Positions 33,780-43,905 of a DNA stretch of 64,000 nucleotides are shown in pieces. Location of the stretch: NCBI RefSeq assembly GCF_004125265.1, contig NZ_RDTE01000003.1:62001-126000 (forward strand). The letters are read 5' to 3'. The notes under the pieces are model-generated. The model searched no databases. It worked only from the letters and a program-made list of their open reading frames with translations, and was not told where the DNA came from. The stretch comes from Streptomyces lydicus (lineage in GTDB: Bacteria > Actinomycetota > Actinomycetes > Streptomycetales > Streptomycetaceae). The first letter of the stretch is position 1. Every line of letters begins with the position of its first letter. The position numbers and the translations under genes were made by a program.

Positions 33780-33994
33780 GTGTCAGTTCGCAGAAGTCGC
33801 CTTCTGGCCGTCCGCGACCACCTGCCGGCCGACGTCGCCGGGCGGCTGTAGCGACGCCCACCGGCGCTCTGGTGCTCGCACTCAACCAGGCCGGCACGGC
33901 CGCCGGGCTCAACGCCTCCGCCCCGGTCAAACAGTTGCTGGACGGCCGCGGTGGTGGCTCTGTCGACATCGCCCAAGGCAGTGGCATCCCCGCG
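33780..33994 (+). pseudogene. Alanyl-tRNA synthetase-like DHHA1 domain relic, frameshifted
   Basis: One frame reads LLAVRDHLPADVAGRL to a TAG at 33849. A second frame then continues with TGALVLALNQAGTAAGLNAS and PVKQLLDGRGGGSVDIAQGSG. The GRGGGxxDIAQG block with the preceding ALNQAxxxxGL is the DHHA1 nucleic-acid-binding tail found in alanyl-tRNA synthetases and related editing proteins. Only about 70 codons remain, split by a frameshift near 33840. The minus-strand beta-family gene breaks off where this fragment ends, so a rearrangement junction lies near 33995. Confidence 0.55.
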
Positions 33995-34575
33995 ACCGAC
34001 TGGACGGCGTGCCGGCCGATGTATTGGAGCGTCTCCAATACCTCAACTGCCAGTGCCTCCCTTCTGTCCCGAGAATGCACAGGCCCAGCGTCAACGATCA
34101 GATCGATTTCCTCCGGCACCGCATGGAGTGTTCGGAGCATCTCACGGACCCGTTCATTGTCCGGGCGCAGTTCCTGTACGTCATGAGCCGACGAGATACG
34201 CAGGCAACCGCCCTGCTGGTGCCACGCCATCACGGAACGCACCTCGGCGAGCGTCTCGTCGGTATCAGCACCTCTGAAAACCGGGCACATCGCGACCTGT
34301 CGCCAGCTCAACGACTCGCCGACCCGCACCATCGGACCGCCCGCATCACCCTTGAGTACCTGCGCTGTCGGCAAGGCTCCGCAGTCGACCGTGAGGACCA
34401 TTCCCTTCGGAACTTCTTCCATGGCACGGTCGCAGAAGGTCTCCAGGAGATCCCGAACGTCGCAGTCGGGCACGACTTCCATCACCGGACGTATCTGGGA
34501 CTGCACCTCCGCCGACGCGTTTCCCAGTGCCAGAAACTCCCCCGCCTTGCCCTTGAGAATAGGTACGTAGGCCAC
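33995..34575 (-). pseudogene. Beta-family protein (phage T4 beta-like), truncated
   Basis: From a GTG at 34575 the frame reads AYVPILKGKAGEFLALG, IRPVMEVVPDCDVRDLLETF, GMVLTVDCGALPTAQ and EEIDLIVDAGPVHSRDRREA. These are features of the beta protein family that Streptomyces share with phage T4 beta. About 195 of the usual 350 or so residues are recognisable. The frame stays open to 33565, but the residues after LQYIGRHAVQSVAG are just the reverse-strand reading of the DHHA1 relic and low-complexity sequence. A TTG at 34620 would be an alternative start. I read this as a gene cut by rearrangement. Confidence 0.55.
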
Positions 34576-34749
34576 CGGCTCCCCCAAGCACAGGACACAC
34601 TCGGCCAGTTGAAGTACCAACCACTCCTCTCAGAGTGACGCATCGTTCCCATAACCGACAGAGTTCCGAATCAGCCATCCCGACTCAAAGCGGATGGTCA
34701 AGGTCTGGTTCACAGAACCTGCGCCGCCTTGTCTACTCTGGACCGGCAG

Positions 34750-34936
34750 CTGGTTCGCCCCGCCCGCCAGACGGGGTGTCGCAAGAGGGAACCCGGTGGG
34801 AGTCCGGGACTGCCTCGCAGCGGTGTTGTGGGAACGACCGCCGTCATGAAGCACTGGGCCCACATGTGACCTGGGAAGCGACGGCCAGTAGGTGTCCGTC
34901 CTTCGGGATGCGCCCGCGAGTCCGAAGACCTGCCAT
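34750..34936 (+). promoter_or_regulatory. Cobalamin riboswitch in the thiI leader
   Basis: It contains the conserved blocks in order: GGTTCGCCCC, AAGAGGGAACCCGGTG, GGAGTCCGGGACTG, CCTCGCAGCGGT, GGGAACGACCGCCGTCA, GCACTGGGCC, CTGGGAAGCGACGGCCAGTA and AGTCCGAAGACCTGCCA. This is a complete adenosylcobalamin aptamer of the Streptomyces kind. It is followed at about 34940-34970 by GCGCGAGGTGTGATCACC with a matching CGCGC arm, a possible regulatory hairpin. The next gene, 170 nt downstream on the same strand, is thiI at 35104. No other gene lies between. Confidence 0.9.
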
Positions 34937-35103
34937 TGCTCGCGCGAGGTGTGATCACCACGCGCGAATCCACACGCCCCGGCAGCGGGACCGCTGAGCG
35001 AGTGGTGTGTCCCACCCAGCCCTGGCATAGCGGGGACGGGCGGGCCCGCGCCCCGTTCGCGGCCCGGCGCCGGCCCTCACGACGACTCGCGAAGGAGAGT
35101 TTC

Positions 35104-36438
35104 GTGCCTGCCGAACCGAGCATGCCGTCCGTCCCCTCCCCCAGGGCGCCCCTCCCGAGCGGGCCCTGTGTCCTGCTCAAGCATGGTGAGATCTTCCTCA
35201 AGGGCCGCAACCGGCACCTTTTCACCGAGCGGCTGCACGACAATCTCCGCGGCGCCCTGGGCGGCATGGGCGGCTCCACATGGATCAAGTCCGGCCAGAA
35301 CGTCACTGTGCTCGGCGGAGAGGTCCCCTTGGAGGACCTCGTTGAGCGCGCCCGGCGGGTGATCGGGTTCAACTCGGTGGAGCCCGCCCTGCGTGTCCCG
35401 AGCACCGTGTCGGACATCACCGAGACGGCTGTGGAGGCACTCGCCGCCGCTCGCGCGGAACGGCCCGGAATCAGTTTCGCCGTGCGGGTCAAGCGGCGGA
35501 ACAAGAGCTTCGAGATGACGTCCTCGCAGTTCGAGCGCTTTCTCGGGGCCCGCGTCCGGGAAACCCTGGGTCCCCTGCCGGTGAACCTCTCCCGCCCGGA
35601 CGTACTGGTCTCGGTCGAGATCGACCACAAGGAGAGCTACGTCTCCTGGACCCGTCACCAGGGCCCGGGCGGCCTGCCCGTGGGCTCCAGCGGACGCGCC
35701 TTGGTACTGCTCTCCGGCGGCTACGACTCGCCCGTGGCGGCCTACCGGGCGATGCGCCGTGGCCTGCGCTGCGACTTCGTCCACTTCACCGGCGCTCCGT
35801 ACACGAACGCCGCGTCGGTCTACAAGGCGTACGCCCTCGCCCGTGAACTGAATCGCTACCAGCCCGGTGGGCGGCTGCACGTCATCGCACTCGGCCACGC
35901 ACAGAAGCAATTGGCCATCGCAGGGGCCGGCAGACTCCAGGTCGTCGCCCAGCGACGGCTGATGGTCCGCGCCGCTTCCGCGCTGGCGGGCCGCACCCGG
36001 GCGGAGGCCCTGGTGACCGGTGACAGCCTGGGGCAGGTGGCCAGCCAGACCCTGGCGAACATGGCTGCCGTCGACGAGGCGGCGACCCTGCCGGTGCTGC
36101 GGCCACTGGTCGGCTGGGAGAAGCAGGAAATCATCGACGAGGCCCGGTCCATCGGCACCGCGGAGATCTCCGTACTGCCGGACGAGGACTGCTGCAAGCT
36201 CCTCGCACCGCCCCGGGTCACGCTACGGGCCGGGCTGAGCGACCTGCAGACGGTGGAGAAGCGCCTCGACCTGGACGACGTGGTGGACAGCCTGCTGCGC
36301 GACGTCCAGGTCATGTACCCGGGAAGCTCCGGCGAGGAAGCGGATCCCGGAGCGGACAGACCGGACCACCGGCCCGAGCCCGGCCGCCCCGTTCCGGCCG
36401 CATGCGCGACGGGACGGTCCGGAACGGCGCCCTCATGA
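35104..36438 (+). CDS. thiI: tRNA 4-thiouridine synthase ThiI (no rhodanese domain)
   Basis: 444 aa from the GTG at 35104 (AAGGAGAG 6 nt upstream). A ferredoxin-like/THUMP region spans about residues 25-185 (VLLKHGEIFLKGRNRHLFTE, WIKSGQNVTVLGGEVPLEDL). A PP-loop ATP site follows, VLLSGGYDSPVAAYRAM (204-209 SGGYDS). DEDCCKLLAPP carries the Cys pair near the end of the adenylation domain that takes part in sulfur relay. The E. coli-type C-terminal rhodanese domain is absent, as in many Gram-positives; residues after 410 are a Pro-rich tail. It would thiolate U8 of tRNAs or act in thiamine thiazole synthesis. The cobalamin riboswitch upstream implies repression by B12. Confidence 0.87.
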   Translation: MPAEPSMPSVPSPRAPLPSGPCVLLKHGEIFLKGRNRHLFTERLHDNLRGALGGMGGSTWIKSGQNVTVLGGEVPLEDLVERARRVIGFNSVEPALRVPSTVSDITETAVEALAAARAERPGISFAVRVKRRNKSFEMTSSQFERFLGARVRETLGPLPVNLSRPDVLVSVEIDHKESYVSWTRHQGPGGLPVGSSGRALVLLSGGYDSPVAAYRAMRRGLRCDFVHFTGAPYTNAASVYKAYALARELNRYQPGGRLHVIALGHAQKQLAIAGAGRLQVVAQRRLMVRAASALAGRTRAEALVTGDSLGQVASQTLANMAAVDEAATLPVLRPLVGWEKQEIIDEARSIGTAEISVLPDEDCCKLLAPPRVTLRAGLSDLQTVEKRLDLDDVVDSLLRDVQVMYPGSSGEEADPGADRPDHRPEPGRPVPAACATGRSGTAPS

Positions 36439-36712
36439 CCAGGAAGGACCGTCGCCGGATTCTGTGCCGCGTTTGTCAGCAGTCCGGTCTGCGGAGCGTC
36501 AGCGAGCGAGCCGGCCAGTGGCGGCCCTTGGTGTGAGCGACGCTCACAGCCTTTGTTCACCGGGACGTTGGGAAACCCCCGACGTTCATCGAGCATCCGG
36601 CGGCCTTCCCCTTCCGGCCACGTGAGAGGCACCACGCCACGCCGGCGCGCGCCGCCGGTCCCCGCCTGTGCCGCGGGCCCTCCGGCCGGGAGGTGCGGCC
36701 GCGGTTGCGCGC

Positions 36713-38119
36713 TCAGGTGTGCTGTTCGGCGCCGGGGTAGGGCACGAAGGTGCTGCTGTTCTCGTCCACTGCGAGCCGGCGGTCCAGTGGTGGAACCGCC
36801 CGCTGCGGGCAGTCGGTGCGTTCGCAGATGCGGCAGCCCATGCCGATCGGGGTGGCCGCGGCGGCGTTGCCGAGGTCCAGGCCGTCGGAGTAGACGACGC
36901 GGGAGGCGTGCCGGACCTCGCAGCCGAGGCCGATGGCGAAGGTCTTACCGGGCTCGCCCCAGCCCCCGCGGTGCCGGGTGATCGCTCGTGCGGTCCACAG
37001 GTAGCGCTGCCCGTCCGGCATGGCGGCGATCTGGACATGGATCCGGCCGGGCGCGGCGAACGCCTCGTAGACGTTCCACAGCGGGCAGGTGCCGCCCGCC
37101 CGGGAGAAGTGGAAGCCGGTCGCGGACTGCCGTTTGGACATGTTGCCCGCGCGGTCCACCCGTACGAAGGAGAACGGGACGCCCCGCAGCCGTGGGCGTT
37201 GGAGGGTGCTCAGGCGGTGGCAGACCGTCTCGTAGCCGAGGCCGAACTGGTCGGTGAGCCGCTCGATGTCGTAGCGCGCCTCTTCCGCTGCCGTGTGGAA
37301 GCGGCGGTAGGGGAGGATCAGGGCGGCGGCGAAGTAGTTGGCGATGCCGATGCGGGCCAGTGACCAGGCGGCGGAGTCCGCCGGGAAGTCCTCCGACGCG
37401 AGACGGGACAGTTCGTCGTCACATTCGAGGAACGCCAGCTGGGTGGCCATCCGGAACGCCTGCTGGCCGGGGCGCAGTCTGCTCGACAGGTGCAGGACGC
37501 GGCCGTCGGGGTCGTAATGGTGCAGAACGCGCGAGTCCCCTGACACCCGTACGCCGTGGCGATCGGCCAGCCGGGCGGCCAGGACGCGCACGACCTCACC
37601 AGGGCGGATGCCGATCTCCGTGGCAAGCTCCTCGGCGGCGAGATCGGCGTCGTGGAGGTAGTTCTGGCGGCGGTAGAAGAACTCGCGGATCTCCTCGTGC
37701 GGGGAGCGCGGCAGGGCGGTGACGGTCTGCCCTCTCCCCTCCGCGGCTTCGGCCAGCCGCTCGGTGAGCTGGTGGTTGCGGCGGCCCAGATCGACCAGCA
37801 CTCCGGCGACGGCGGGCATCCGGGAAGCGAGTTCCGCCAGGTCCGAGGGGGAAACCCGGTCGGCGGTGATCTCATTGGCGAGGGCATCACGCAGGTCGGC
37901 GACGAGCCGGCTGGTGTCGCGTTCGGAGAAGAACCCCGCATCGACGCCGAACACTTCGGTGAGGCGGAGCAGGACGGGGACGGTCAGCGGGCGCGAGTCG
38001 TGTTCCATCTGGTTGAGGTAGCTGGGTGAAATCTCCAGCATCCGCGCCAACGCCGCCTGGCTCAGGCGCCGGTCCTCGCGCAGCCGGCGCAGGCGTGCGC
38101 CGGCATAGGTCTTGCTCAC
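36713..38119 (-). CDS. ramB: RamB/ScfR-type XRE-family regulator of the glyoxylate genes
   Basis: 468 aa. An N-terminal helix-turn-helix (KTYAGARLRRLREDRRLSQA, MLEISPSYLNQMEHDSRPL) is followed by an IrrE-like peptidase-fold middle region (RMATQLAFLECDDELSRLAS, SLARIGIANYFAAALILPYR) and a Cys-containing C-terminal domain (CRICERTDCPQR). This is the short-chain fatty acyl regulator (ScfR) layout to which corynebacterial RamB, the regulator of aceA and aceB, belongs. The divergent position before aceA supports that job. The GTG at 38119 has only a weak site. The likely ligand is an acyl-CoA or short-chain acid. Confidence 0.85.
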   Translation of the reverse strand: MSKTYAGARLRRLREDRRLSQAALARMLEISPSYLNQMEHDSRPLTVPVLLRLTEVFGVDAGFFSERDTSRLVADLRDALANEITADRVSPSDLAELASRMPAVAGVLVDLGRRNHQLTERLAEAAEGRGQTVTALPRSPHEEIREFFYRRQNYLHDADLAAEELATEIGIRPGEVVRVLAARLADRHGVRVSGDSRVLHHYDPDGRVLHLSSRLRPGQQAFRMATQLAFLECDDELSRLASEDFPADSAAWSLARIGIANYFAAALILPYRRFHTAAEEARYDIERLTDQFGLGYETVCHRLSTLQRPRLRGVPFSFVRVDRAGNMSKRQSATGFHFSRAGGTCPLWNVYEAFAAPGRIHVQIAAMPDGQRYLWTARAITRHRGGWGEPGKTFAIGLGCEVRHASRVVYSDGLDLGNAAAATPIGMGCRICERTDCPQRAVPPLDRRLAVDENSSTFVPYPGAEQHT

Positions 38120-38191
38120 GGTGATCGCCGCCGTCCCTCTCCGCAGGTGTCTCTGCCCTGGATCCTCAGCGCAGCCTCGCCCCGTCGAACC

Positions 38192-38237
38192 TTCGCAACG
38201 TTGGCAAAGACGGGCCGGAAGATACGCAAACCTTGGC
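38192..38237. promoter_or_regulatory. Candidate RamB operators in the ramB-aceA intergenic region
   Basis: Two TTTGC-type sites lie in the 371-bp divergent region, both best read on the minus strand: TTTGCCAA (38201-38208) and GGTTTGCG (38225-38232). The corynebacterial RamB box is built around AGTTTGCAAA, as I recall it. The spacing to the gene starts would allow control of both ramB and aceA. This is a proposal from short motif matches. Confidence 0.35.
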
Positions 38238-38490
38238 ACGCGTCCATCATTGATGGCACTCAGTGCCGGTGTCAAAGTCTGAGTACGGCCCGCCGGAACC
38301 GGCGACCGGAGCGGAACACCGGGCACGATTCACGCCCTGACGTCGGAGACACCGGCCGTTCCGCACGGGAGTTCGCGCAGCATCGCTCACCTTTGATCGC
38401 GCAAGGACCTCCGGCGGGCCACACCCGATAGCGGCACTCCGTGCCAGATTCGCATCATTGACAAGACTCAGGCAGACCCGGGAGACGGTC

Positions 38491-39774
<1,284 letters not shown>

Positions 39775-39874
39775 GCCGCCCTCCGGCGCCCGCGTATTCC
39801 GTCGGCCCGTGATCAAGCGGGGCCGGACGACCGTCTCCGTCCGGCCCCGCTCCTCCCCGCATCAGGAGACCCAC

Positions 39875-41467
39875 ATGTCCACCAGCGCACTGACGCACCG
39901 TGTCCAGATCCTCGCGACACCGGGACACCGCCATGAGGAAATCCTCACGCCCCAGGCTCTGGATTTCCTCGGCCACCTTGCCGCCGCCTTCGGGGAGCGC
40001 CGCCAAGAGTTGCTGAAGGAGCGCAGGCGGCAGGCATCGCGGCTCGCCTCCGGATACCCGCTCGGCTTCCCCGTCGCCACGACCGCCGTCCGCGCCGACC
40101 CTTCCTGGCGCGTCGCCCCGCCGGCGCCCGGCCTGAGCGACCGCCGCGTGGAGATCACCGGCCCCCCGGAACGCCGTATGGCCGTCAACGCCCTCAACTC
40201 CGGGGCGAAGGTCTGGATGGCCGACTTCGAGGACGCCACCTCCCCCACCTCGGAGAACATCGTCGACGGCCAGCTCACCCTGCTCGACGCCATCGAGCGC
40301 CGCATCGACTTCGCCACACCCGAGGGCAAGGAGTACCGCCTTGCCGACCAGGTCGCCACCATCGTCGTCCGCCCCCGCGGCTGGCATCTCCTCGAAGAAC
40401 ACCTGGAGTTGGACGGCCGGCCCGTGCCCGCCGCGCTCGTCGACTTCGGCCTGTACTTCTTCCACTGCGCCCAGCGCCAGATCGACGCCGGGAAAGGCCC
40501 GTACTTCTACCTCCCCAAGCTGGAGAACCGGTACGAGGCCCGCCTGTGGAACGACGTCTTCGTCCTCGCCCAGGACCTTCTCAAAATCCCCCGCGGCACT
40601 GTCCGTGCCACCGTCCTGATCGAGACCATCACCGCGGCCTTCGAGATGGAGGAGATCCTCTACGAGCTGCGCGAACACAGCGCCGGACTCAACGCGGGCC
40701 GCTGGGACTACCTCTTCAGCCTGATCAAGACCTTCGGCCACCGCACCGACTTCCTGCTGCCGGACCGGGCGAAGGTCACCATGACCGCCCCCTTCATGCG
40801 GGCTTACACCGAACTGCTGGTGCGTACCTGCCACAAGCGGGGCGCCCACGCGATCGGCGGTATGGCCGCCCAGGTGCCCAGCAAGGACGCGGCCGCCCAC
40901 GAGGCCGCGCTGGCCAAGGTCCGGCTGGACAAGGAGCGGGAGGCCGAGGACGGTTTCGACGGCTCCTGGGTCGCCCACCCCGGTCTCGTCCCCGTCTGCC
41001 GCACGGCCTTCGACGACGTCCTCGGCGACCGGCCGCACCAGATCGAACGCACCCGTGACGAGGTCGAGGTGACCGCGGCGGACCTGCTGACCGTCCGCCG
41101 TATCAGCGGCCCGCCCACCCAGGAGGGCGTGCGTACCAACATCGCCGTCGCGTTGCGCTACTTCAACGCCTGGCTGCGGGGCAGCGGAGCAGTCGCCTTG
41201 TACGGACTGATGGAGGACGCGGCAACCGCCGAGATCGCCCGGGTGCAGATCTGGCAGTGGCTGCGGCACCGGGTCATCGACCGGGAGACGGTACTGCACG
41301 TGCTCGACGACGAGACTGCCGCACTGGGAGCCGAATATCCCTGGGCGCGCGTCGAGGAGGTCCGTTCACTCTTCGAGCGGACGGCCATCTCACGGGACTT
41401 GCCGGCCTTCTTCACCCCGGATGCCTACTCCCGGCACCTCGTCCAGCGCCCGGAGGCACGCTCATGA
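39875..41467 (+). CDS. aceB: Malate synthase A
   Basis: 530 aa, in the range of malate synthase A. The start ATG has AGGAG 6 nt upstream. The family regions ALNSGAKVWMADFEDATSPT (with the metal Glu/Asp), PKLENRYEARLWNDVF, VLIETITAAFEMEEILYEL, HRVIDRETVLHVLD are in order. It condenses glyoxylate with acetyl-CoA to malate, completing the bypass with the isocitrate lyase upstream. Its TGA overlaps the start of the next dehydrogenase gene by 4 nt (ATGA), so glyoxylate and hydroxyacyl-CoA steps are co-translated. Confidence 0.95.
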   Translation: MSTSALTHRVQILATPGHRHEEILTPQALDFLGHLAAAFGERRQELLKERRRQASRLASGYPLGFPVATTAVRADPSWRVAPPAPGLSDRRVEITGPPERRMAVNALNSGAKVWMADFEDATSPTSENIVDGQLTLLDAIERRIDFATPEGKEYRLADQVATIVVRPRGWHLLEEHLELDGRPVPAALVDFGLYFFHCAQRQIDAGKGPYFYLPKLENRYEARLWNDVFVLAQDLLKIPRGTVRATVLIETITAAFEMEEILYELREHSAGLNAGRWDYLFSLIKTFGHRTDFLLPDRAKVTMTAPFMRAYTELLVRTCHKRGAHAIGGMAAQVPSKDAAAHEAALAKVRLDKEREAEDGFDGSWVAHPGLVPVCRTAFDDVLGDRPHQIERTRDEVEVTAADLLTVRRISGPPTQEGVRTNIAVALRYFNAWLRGSGAVALYGLMEDAATAEIARVQIWQWLRHRVIDRETVLHVLDDETAALGAEYPWARVEEVRSLFERTAISRDLPAFFTPDAYSRHLVQRPEARS

Positions 41468-42333
41468 GGCAGCACGTCCGACGAGTAGGTGTGGTGGGCG
41501 GCGGCCAGATGGGGGCGGGCATCGCCGAGGTGTGCGCCCGCGCCGGACTCGACACCGTCGTCTGCGAGGCGGACGCGGTAGCCGCCCGTGCCGCCAGGGA
41601 GCGGGTGGCCGTCTCCCTCGAACGCGCCGTGCAGCGCGGCAAGCTGGACCGCATCTCGGCGGAGGACGCCCTGACCCGCACGGTCTTCACCGGCAGTCTC
41701 GACGACCTCGGCGACCGGCAGCTCGTCATCGAAGCCATCGTCGAGGACTCCGGGGCCAAGACGGACGTCTTCGCCGCACTCGACAAGATCGTCGAGGACG
41801 AGGAGGCGATCCTGGCGACCAACACCTCGGCGATCCCCGTCATGCGGCTCGGCATGGCCACCCGCCGCGCGGACCGCGTCCTGGGGCTGCACTTCTTCAA
41901 CCCTGCGCCGGTGCTGCCACTGGTCGAGGTCGTCACCTCCCTGCACACCGCGCCGGCGACGGTCACCGCCGCCGAGGACTTCGTCACCAGCACCCTGGCC
42001 AAGACGGTCGTACGGTCCCAGGACCGGGCCGGCTTCGTCGTCAACGCCCTGCTCGTGCCGTATCTGCTCTCGGCCGTCCGTATGGCCGAGTCCGGCTTCG
42101 CCACCGCCGCCGACGTGGACGCCGGCATGGAGCTGGGCTGCGCCCACCCGATGGGCCCGCTCAAACTCGCCGACCTGATCGGCCTGGACACCGTGGCCGC
42201 CATCGCCCAATCCCTCTACGACGAGTTCAAGGAACCCCTCTACGCCCCGCCACCGCTGCTGCAGCGAATGGTGGAGGCGGGGCTGCTCGGCCGCAAGACC
42301 GGCCGCGGGTTCCACACCTACGACCAGGGCTGA
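41464..42333 (+). CDS. hbd: 3-hydroxybutyryl-CoA (3-hydroxyacyl-CoA) dehydrogenase
   Basis: 289 aa with an NAD site VGVVGGGQMGAGIAEVCARA, the ENxSE-equivalent segment VIEAIVEDSGAKTDVF, TNTSAIPVMRL, the catalytic GLHFFNPAPVLPLVEVV (His of the His-Glu pair) and the C-terminal AHPMGPLKLADLIGLDT domain ending in RKTGRGFHTYDQG. Length is normal. It oxidises 3-hydroxyacyl-CoA with NAD+. The 4-nt overlap with aceB suggests both serve growth on C2/C4 acids, such as acetate, butyrate or hydroxybutyrate stores. A role in leucine or aromatic catabolism cannot be excluded. Confidence 0.9.
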   Translation: MRQHVRRVGVVGGGQMGAGIAEVCARAGLDTVVCEADAVAARAARERVAVSLERAVQRGKLDRISAEDALTRTVFTGSLDDLGDRQLVIEAIVEDSGAKTDVFAALDKIVEDEEAILATNTSAIPVMRLGMATRRADRVLGLHFFNPAPVLPLVEVVTSLHTAPATVTAAEDFVTSTLAKTVVRSQDRAGFVVNALLVPYLLSAVRMAESGFATAADVDAGMELGCAHPMGPLKLADLIGLDTVAAIAQSLYDEFKEPLYAPPPLLQRMVEAGLLGRKTGRGFHTYDQG

Positions 42334-42383
42334 GGGTCCCTGGATCGCCGCCGGGCTGAGGGGCCCGGCGGGCGTGCGGTACG

Positions 42384-42419
42384 GGGCGCGGAACGGAGCA
42401 ACGGGGCCGTTCCGCGCCC
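42384..42419 (+). terminator. Hairpin terminator after the glyoxylate operon
   Basis: A perfect 13-bp stem, GGGCGCGGAACGG pairing with CCGTTCCGCGCCC across a 10-nt loop, begins 51 bp after the hbd stop. It is the probable end of the aceA-aceB-hbd transcript. It lies about 100 bp before the orphan riboswitch. Confidence 0.7.
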
Positions 42420-42519
42420 TGTCGCGTGCGAACCCCGTCGCGCCGGTGTCTCATCTTGCATTCCGGCATGTGAACAGAGGTGTCCGGTACGGGCATCACG
42501 TCCTACGCCGGCGGGCACT

Positions 42520-42620
42520 TGGTTCGCCCCGTCCGCCAGACGGGCCGCGTCGTAAGAGGGAACCCGGTGAGAATCCGGGACTGCCCCGCAGCGGTGAGTG
42601 GGAACGACCGCCGTCAGCAC
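42520..42620 (+). promoter_or_regulatory. Truncated orphan cobalamin riboswitch
   Basis: The 5' half is nearly identical to the riboswitch at 34750: TTGGTTCGCCCCGTCCGCCA, AAGAGGGAACCCGGTGAGAA, TCCGGGACTGCCCCGCAGCG and TGGGAACGACCGCCGTCA. After about 42618 the expected CACTGGGCC, GGGAAGCGACGGCCAG and CCGAAGACCTGCC blocks are not found; a loosely similar stretch with GCACTGGCA occurs at 42722. No same-strand gene follows: the next annotated plus-strand gene is at 54099, and the next gene (YihY) is on the other strand. I therefore read this as a relic left when its gene was lost. The flanks (42334-42519 and 42621-42880) otherwise hold only the hairpin noted above. Confidence 0.75.
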
Positions 42621-42880
42621 GGCAGCCTCCACAACGCCTGCCGCCTGCCGCCTGCGCAGCGAGTGCCATGTACTCTCCGGCGAACCCGGCCACCGATTCA
42701 CCGAGTCATACCCGAATCTCTGCACTGGCAACGGCTCGCTCCCGGCCGGCTCATGCCGCTTGCCGGACCCGAGAACGAGGGCTGGATCACCGAACCCCCG
42801 GCGCGCCAGGTGCTGAGCCGCGCGGCCTGCGGTATCCGGGGGCCGGCCTGGCATTGCGCACATCCCTCCGGCCGGTCACT

Positions 42881-43905
42881 TCAACGGTGTCGGCGTCGAA
42901 GCACCAGGCGGCCGACCAGCGCACCGCCGAACACCACCACCCCCACACCGACCAGCCAGGACTGGACGACCAGGACGGTTCCGATCGCGCCGTAGGTGAC
43001 GGCACCGGACCCGATCAACGCAGAGAAGACGAGCCGGGAGAACCACCGGAGGCCGGTCAACCCGATCACCGTGGCCACCGCACCGGGCAGCAGTGCGCCC
43101 CAGCCGACCCGCCCACCGAGCAGCATCCGCTGCGACCACCAGAAGAACAGCACGGCACTCAGCAGTGCCGCCGCCGTGAGGGCCAGAGACTGTCGCCACA
43201 GCGTGGTGGTGGCGGACATGAAGAGGTACCCGACGAGTACGACGAGCCACAGCACATGCCGCCACCGGGCATACCAGCGCGCCGGCGAGAGCGCTCCCAG
43301 CCCCTCTCGTAACCGGTCTGCACCGCCGCCCCCAGCGACAGTCCGTAGACAGCAAGAGTGGCAACGCCGAACGCGGTCATGGTCCGTGCTGCCTGACCGG
43401 GCCGGGTGAACAGCTGCCCGATGTGCTCCCTGGAAGTCCTCGCCACGCCGATCCCGTCCCCCAGCCACTGCGCGAAGCCCCGCCCGTGCGTCGGATCAGC
43501 CCCGGAGACGACGATCAGCAGCGGTACCAGCGTCAGTAACCCGAGCGCCGCGAAGCCCGGTGAGCGCGACTCCAGCTCCAGCTCACGGCCCAATCTCCAT
43601 CCGCGCCCGACCGGCGAATGCCGGATCACATTGCGCAGCCGCCCGAACAGAGAGGAACGGCCCGCGGTATCGGAAGGCTTCATCGCGTTGGCGTACCCAA
43701 CGAGCAGGTCGGCCTGGGCCTGTGCCGCGGCAGCGTCGTTCACGTGGATGGTTCCGGTGACCGTTCCGGTAGGAAAGCCGGTCACCGCACCGGCGGGGCG
43801 CACTCCGAGGTCGCCGGCGACCACGGTGGGCCCGGTGTTGGTGATCGCCGAGTTGGCGAGCACCCCGTAGGTGGCGGCGGTGCCCAAAGGTACGGACGTT
43901 GCCAT
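42881..43905 (-). pseudogene. Ice-binding (DUF3494) / YihY chimera with a frameshift
   Basis: From the ATG at 43905 (AAGGAA about 8 nt upstream) the first 68 codons are a DUF3494 ice-binding-like start: GTAATYGVLANSAITNTGPT, VVAGDLGVRPAGAVTGFP, TIHVNDAAAAQAQADL. At about 43680 the frame changes into a YihY/BrkB membrane protein (RNVIRHSPVGRGWRLGRELE, FAALGLLTLVPLLIVVSGADP). The YihY part runs out of frame at GYERGWE and continues in the next frame as ALSPARWYARWRHVLWLV. One missing G in the run at 43295-43297 would explain this. Several membrane segments remain to LVGRLVLRRRHR at 42881. It is a fusion of two gene fragments plus a one-base loss, or the latter may be a sequencing error. Confidence 0.7.

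Noticed and set aside
33329..33976. A 215-codon minus-strand frame overlapping the YcxB-like gene and the DHHA1 relic
   Set aside because: No ribosome site or family resemblance. It is antisense to the YcxB-like gene.
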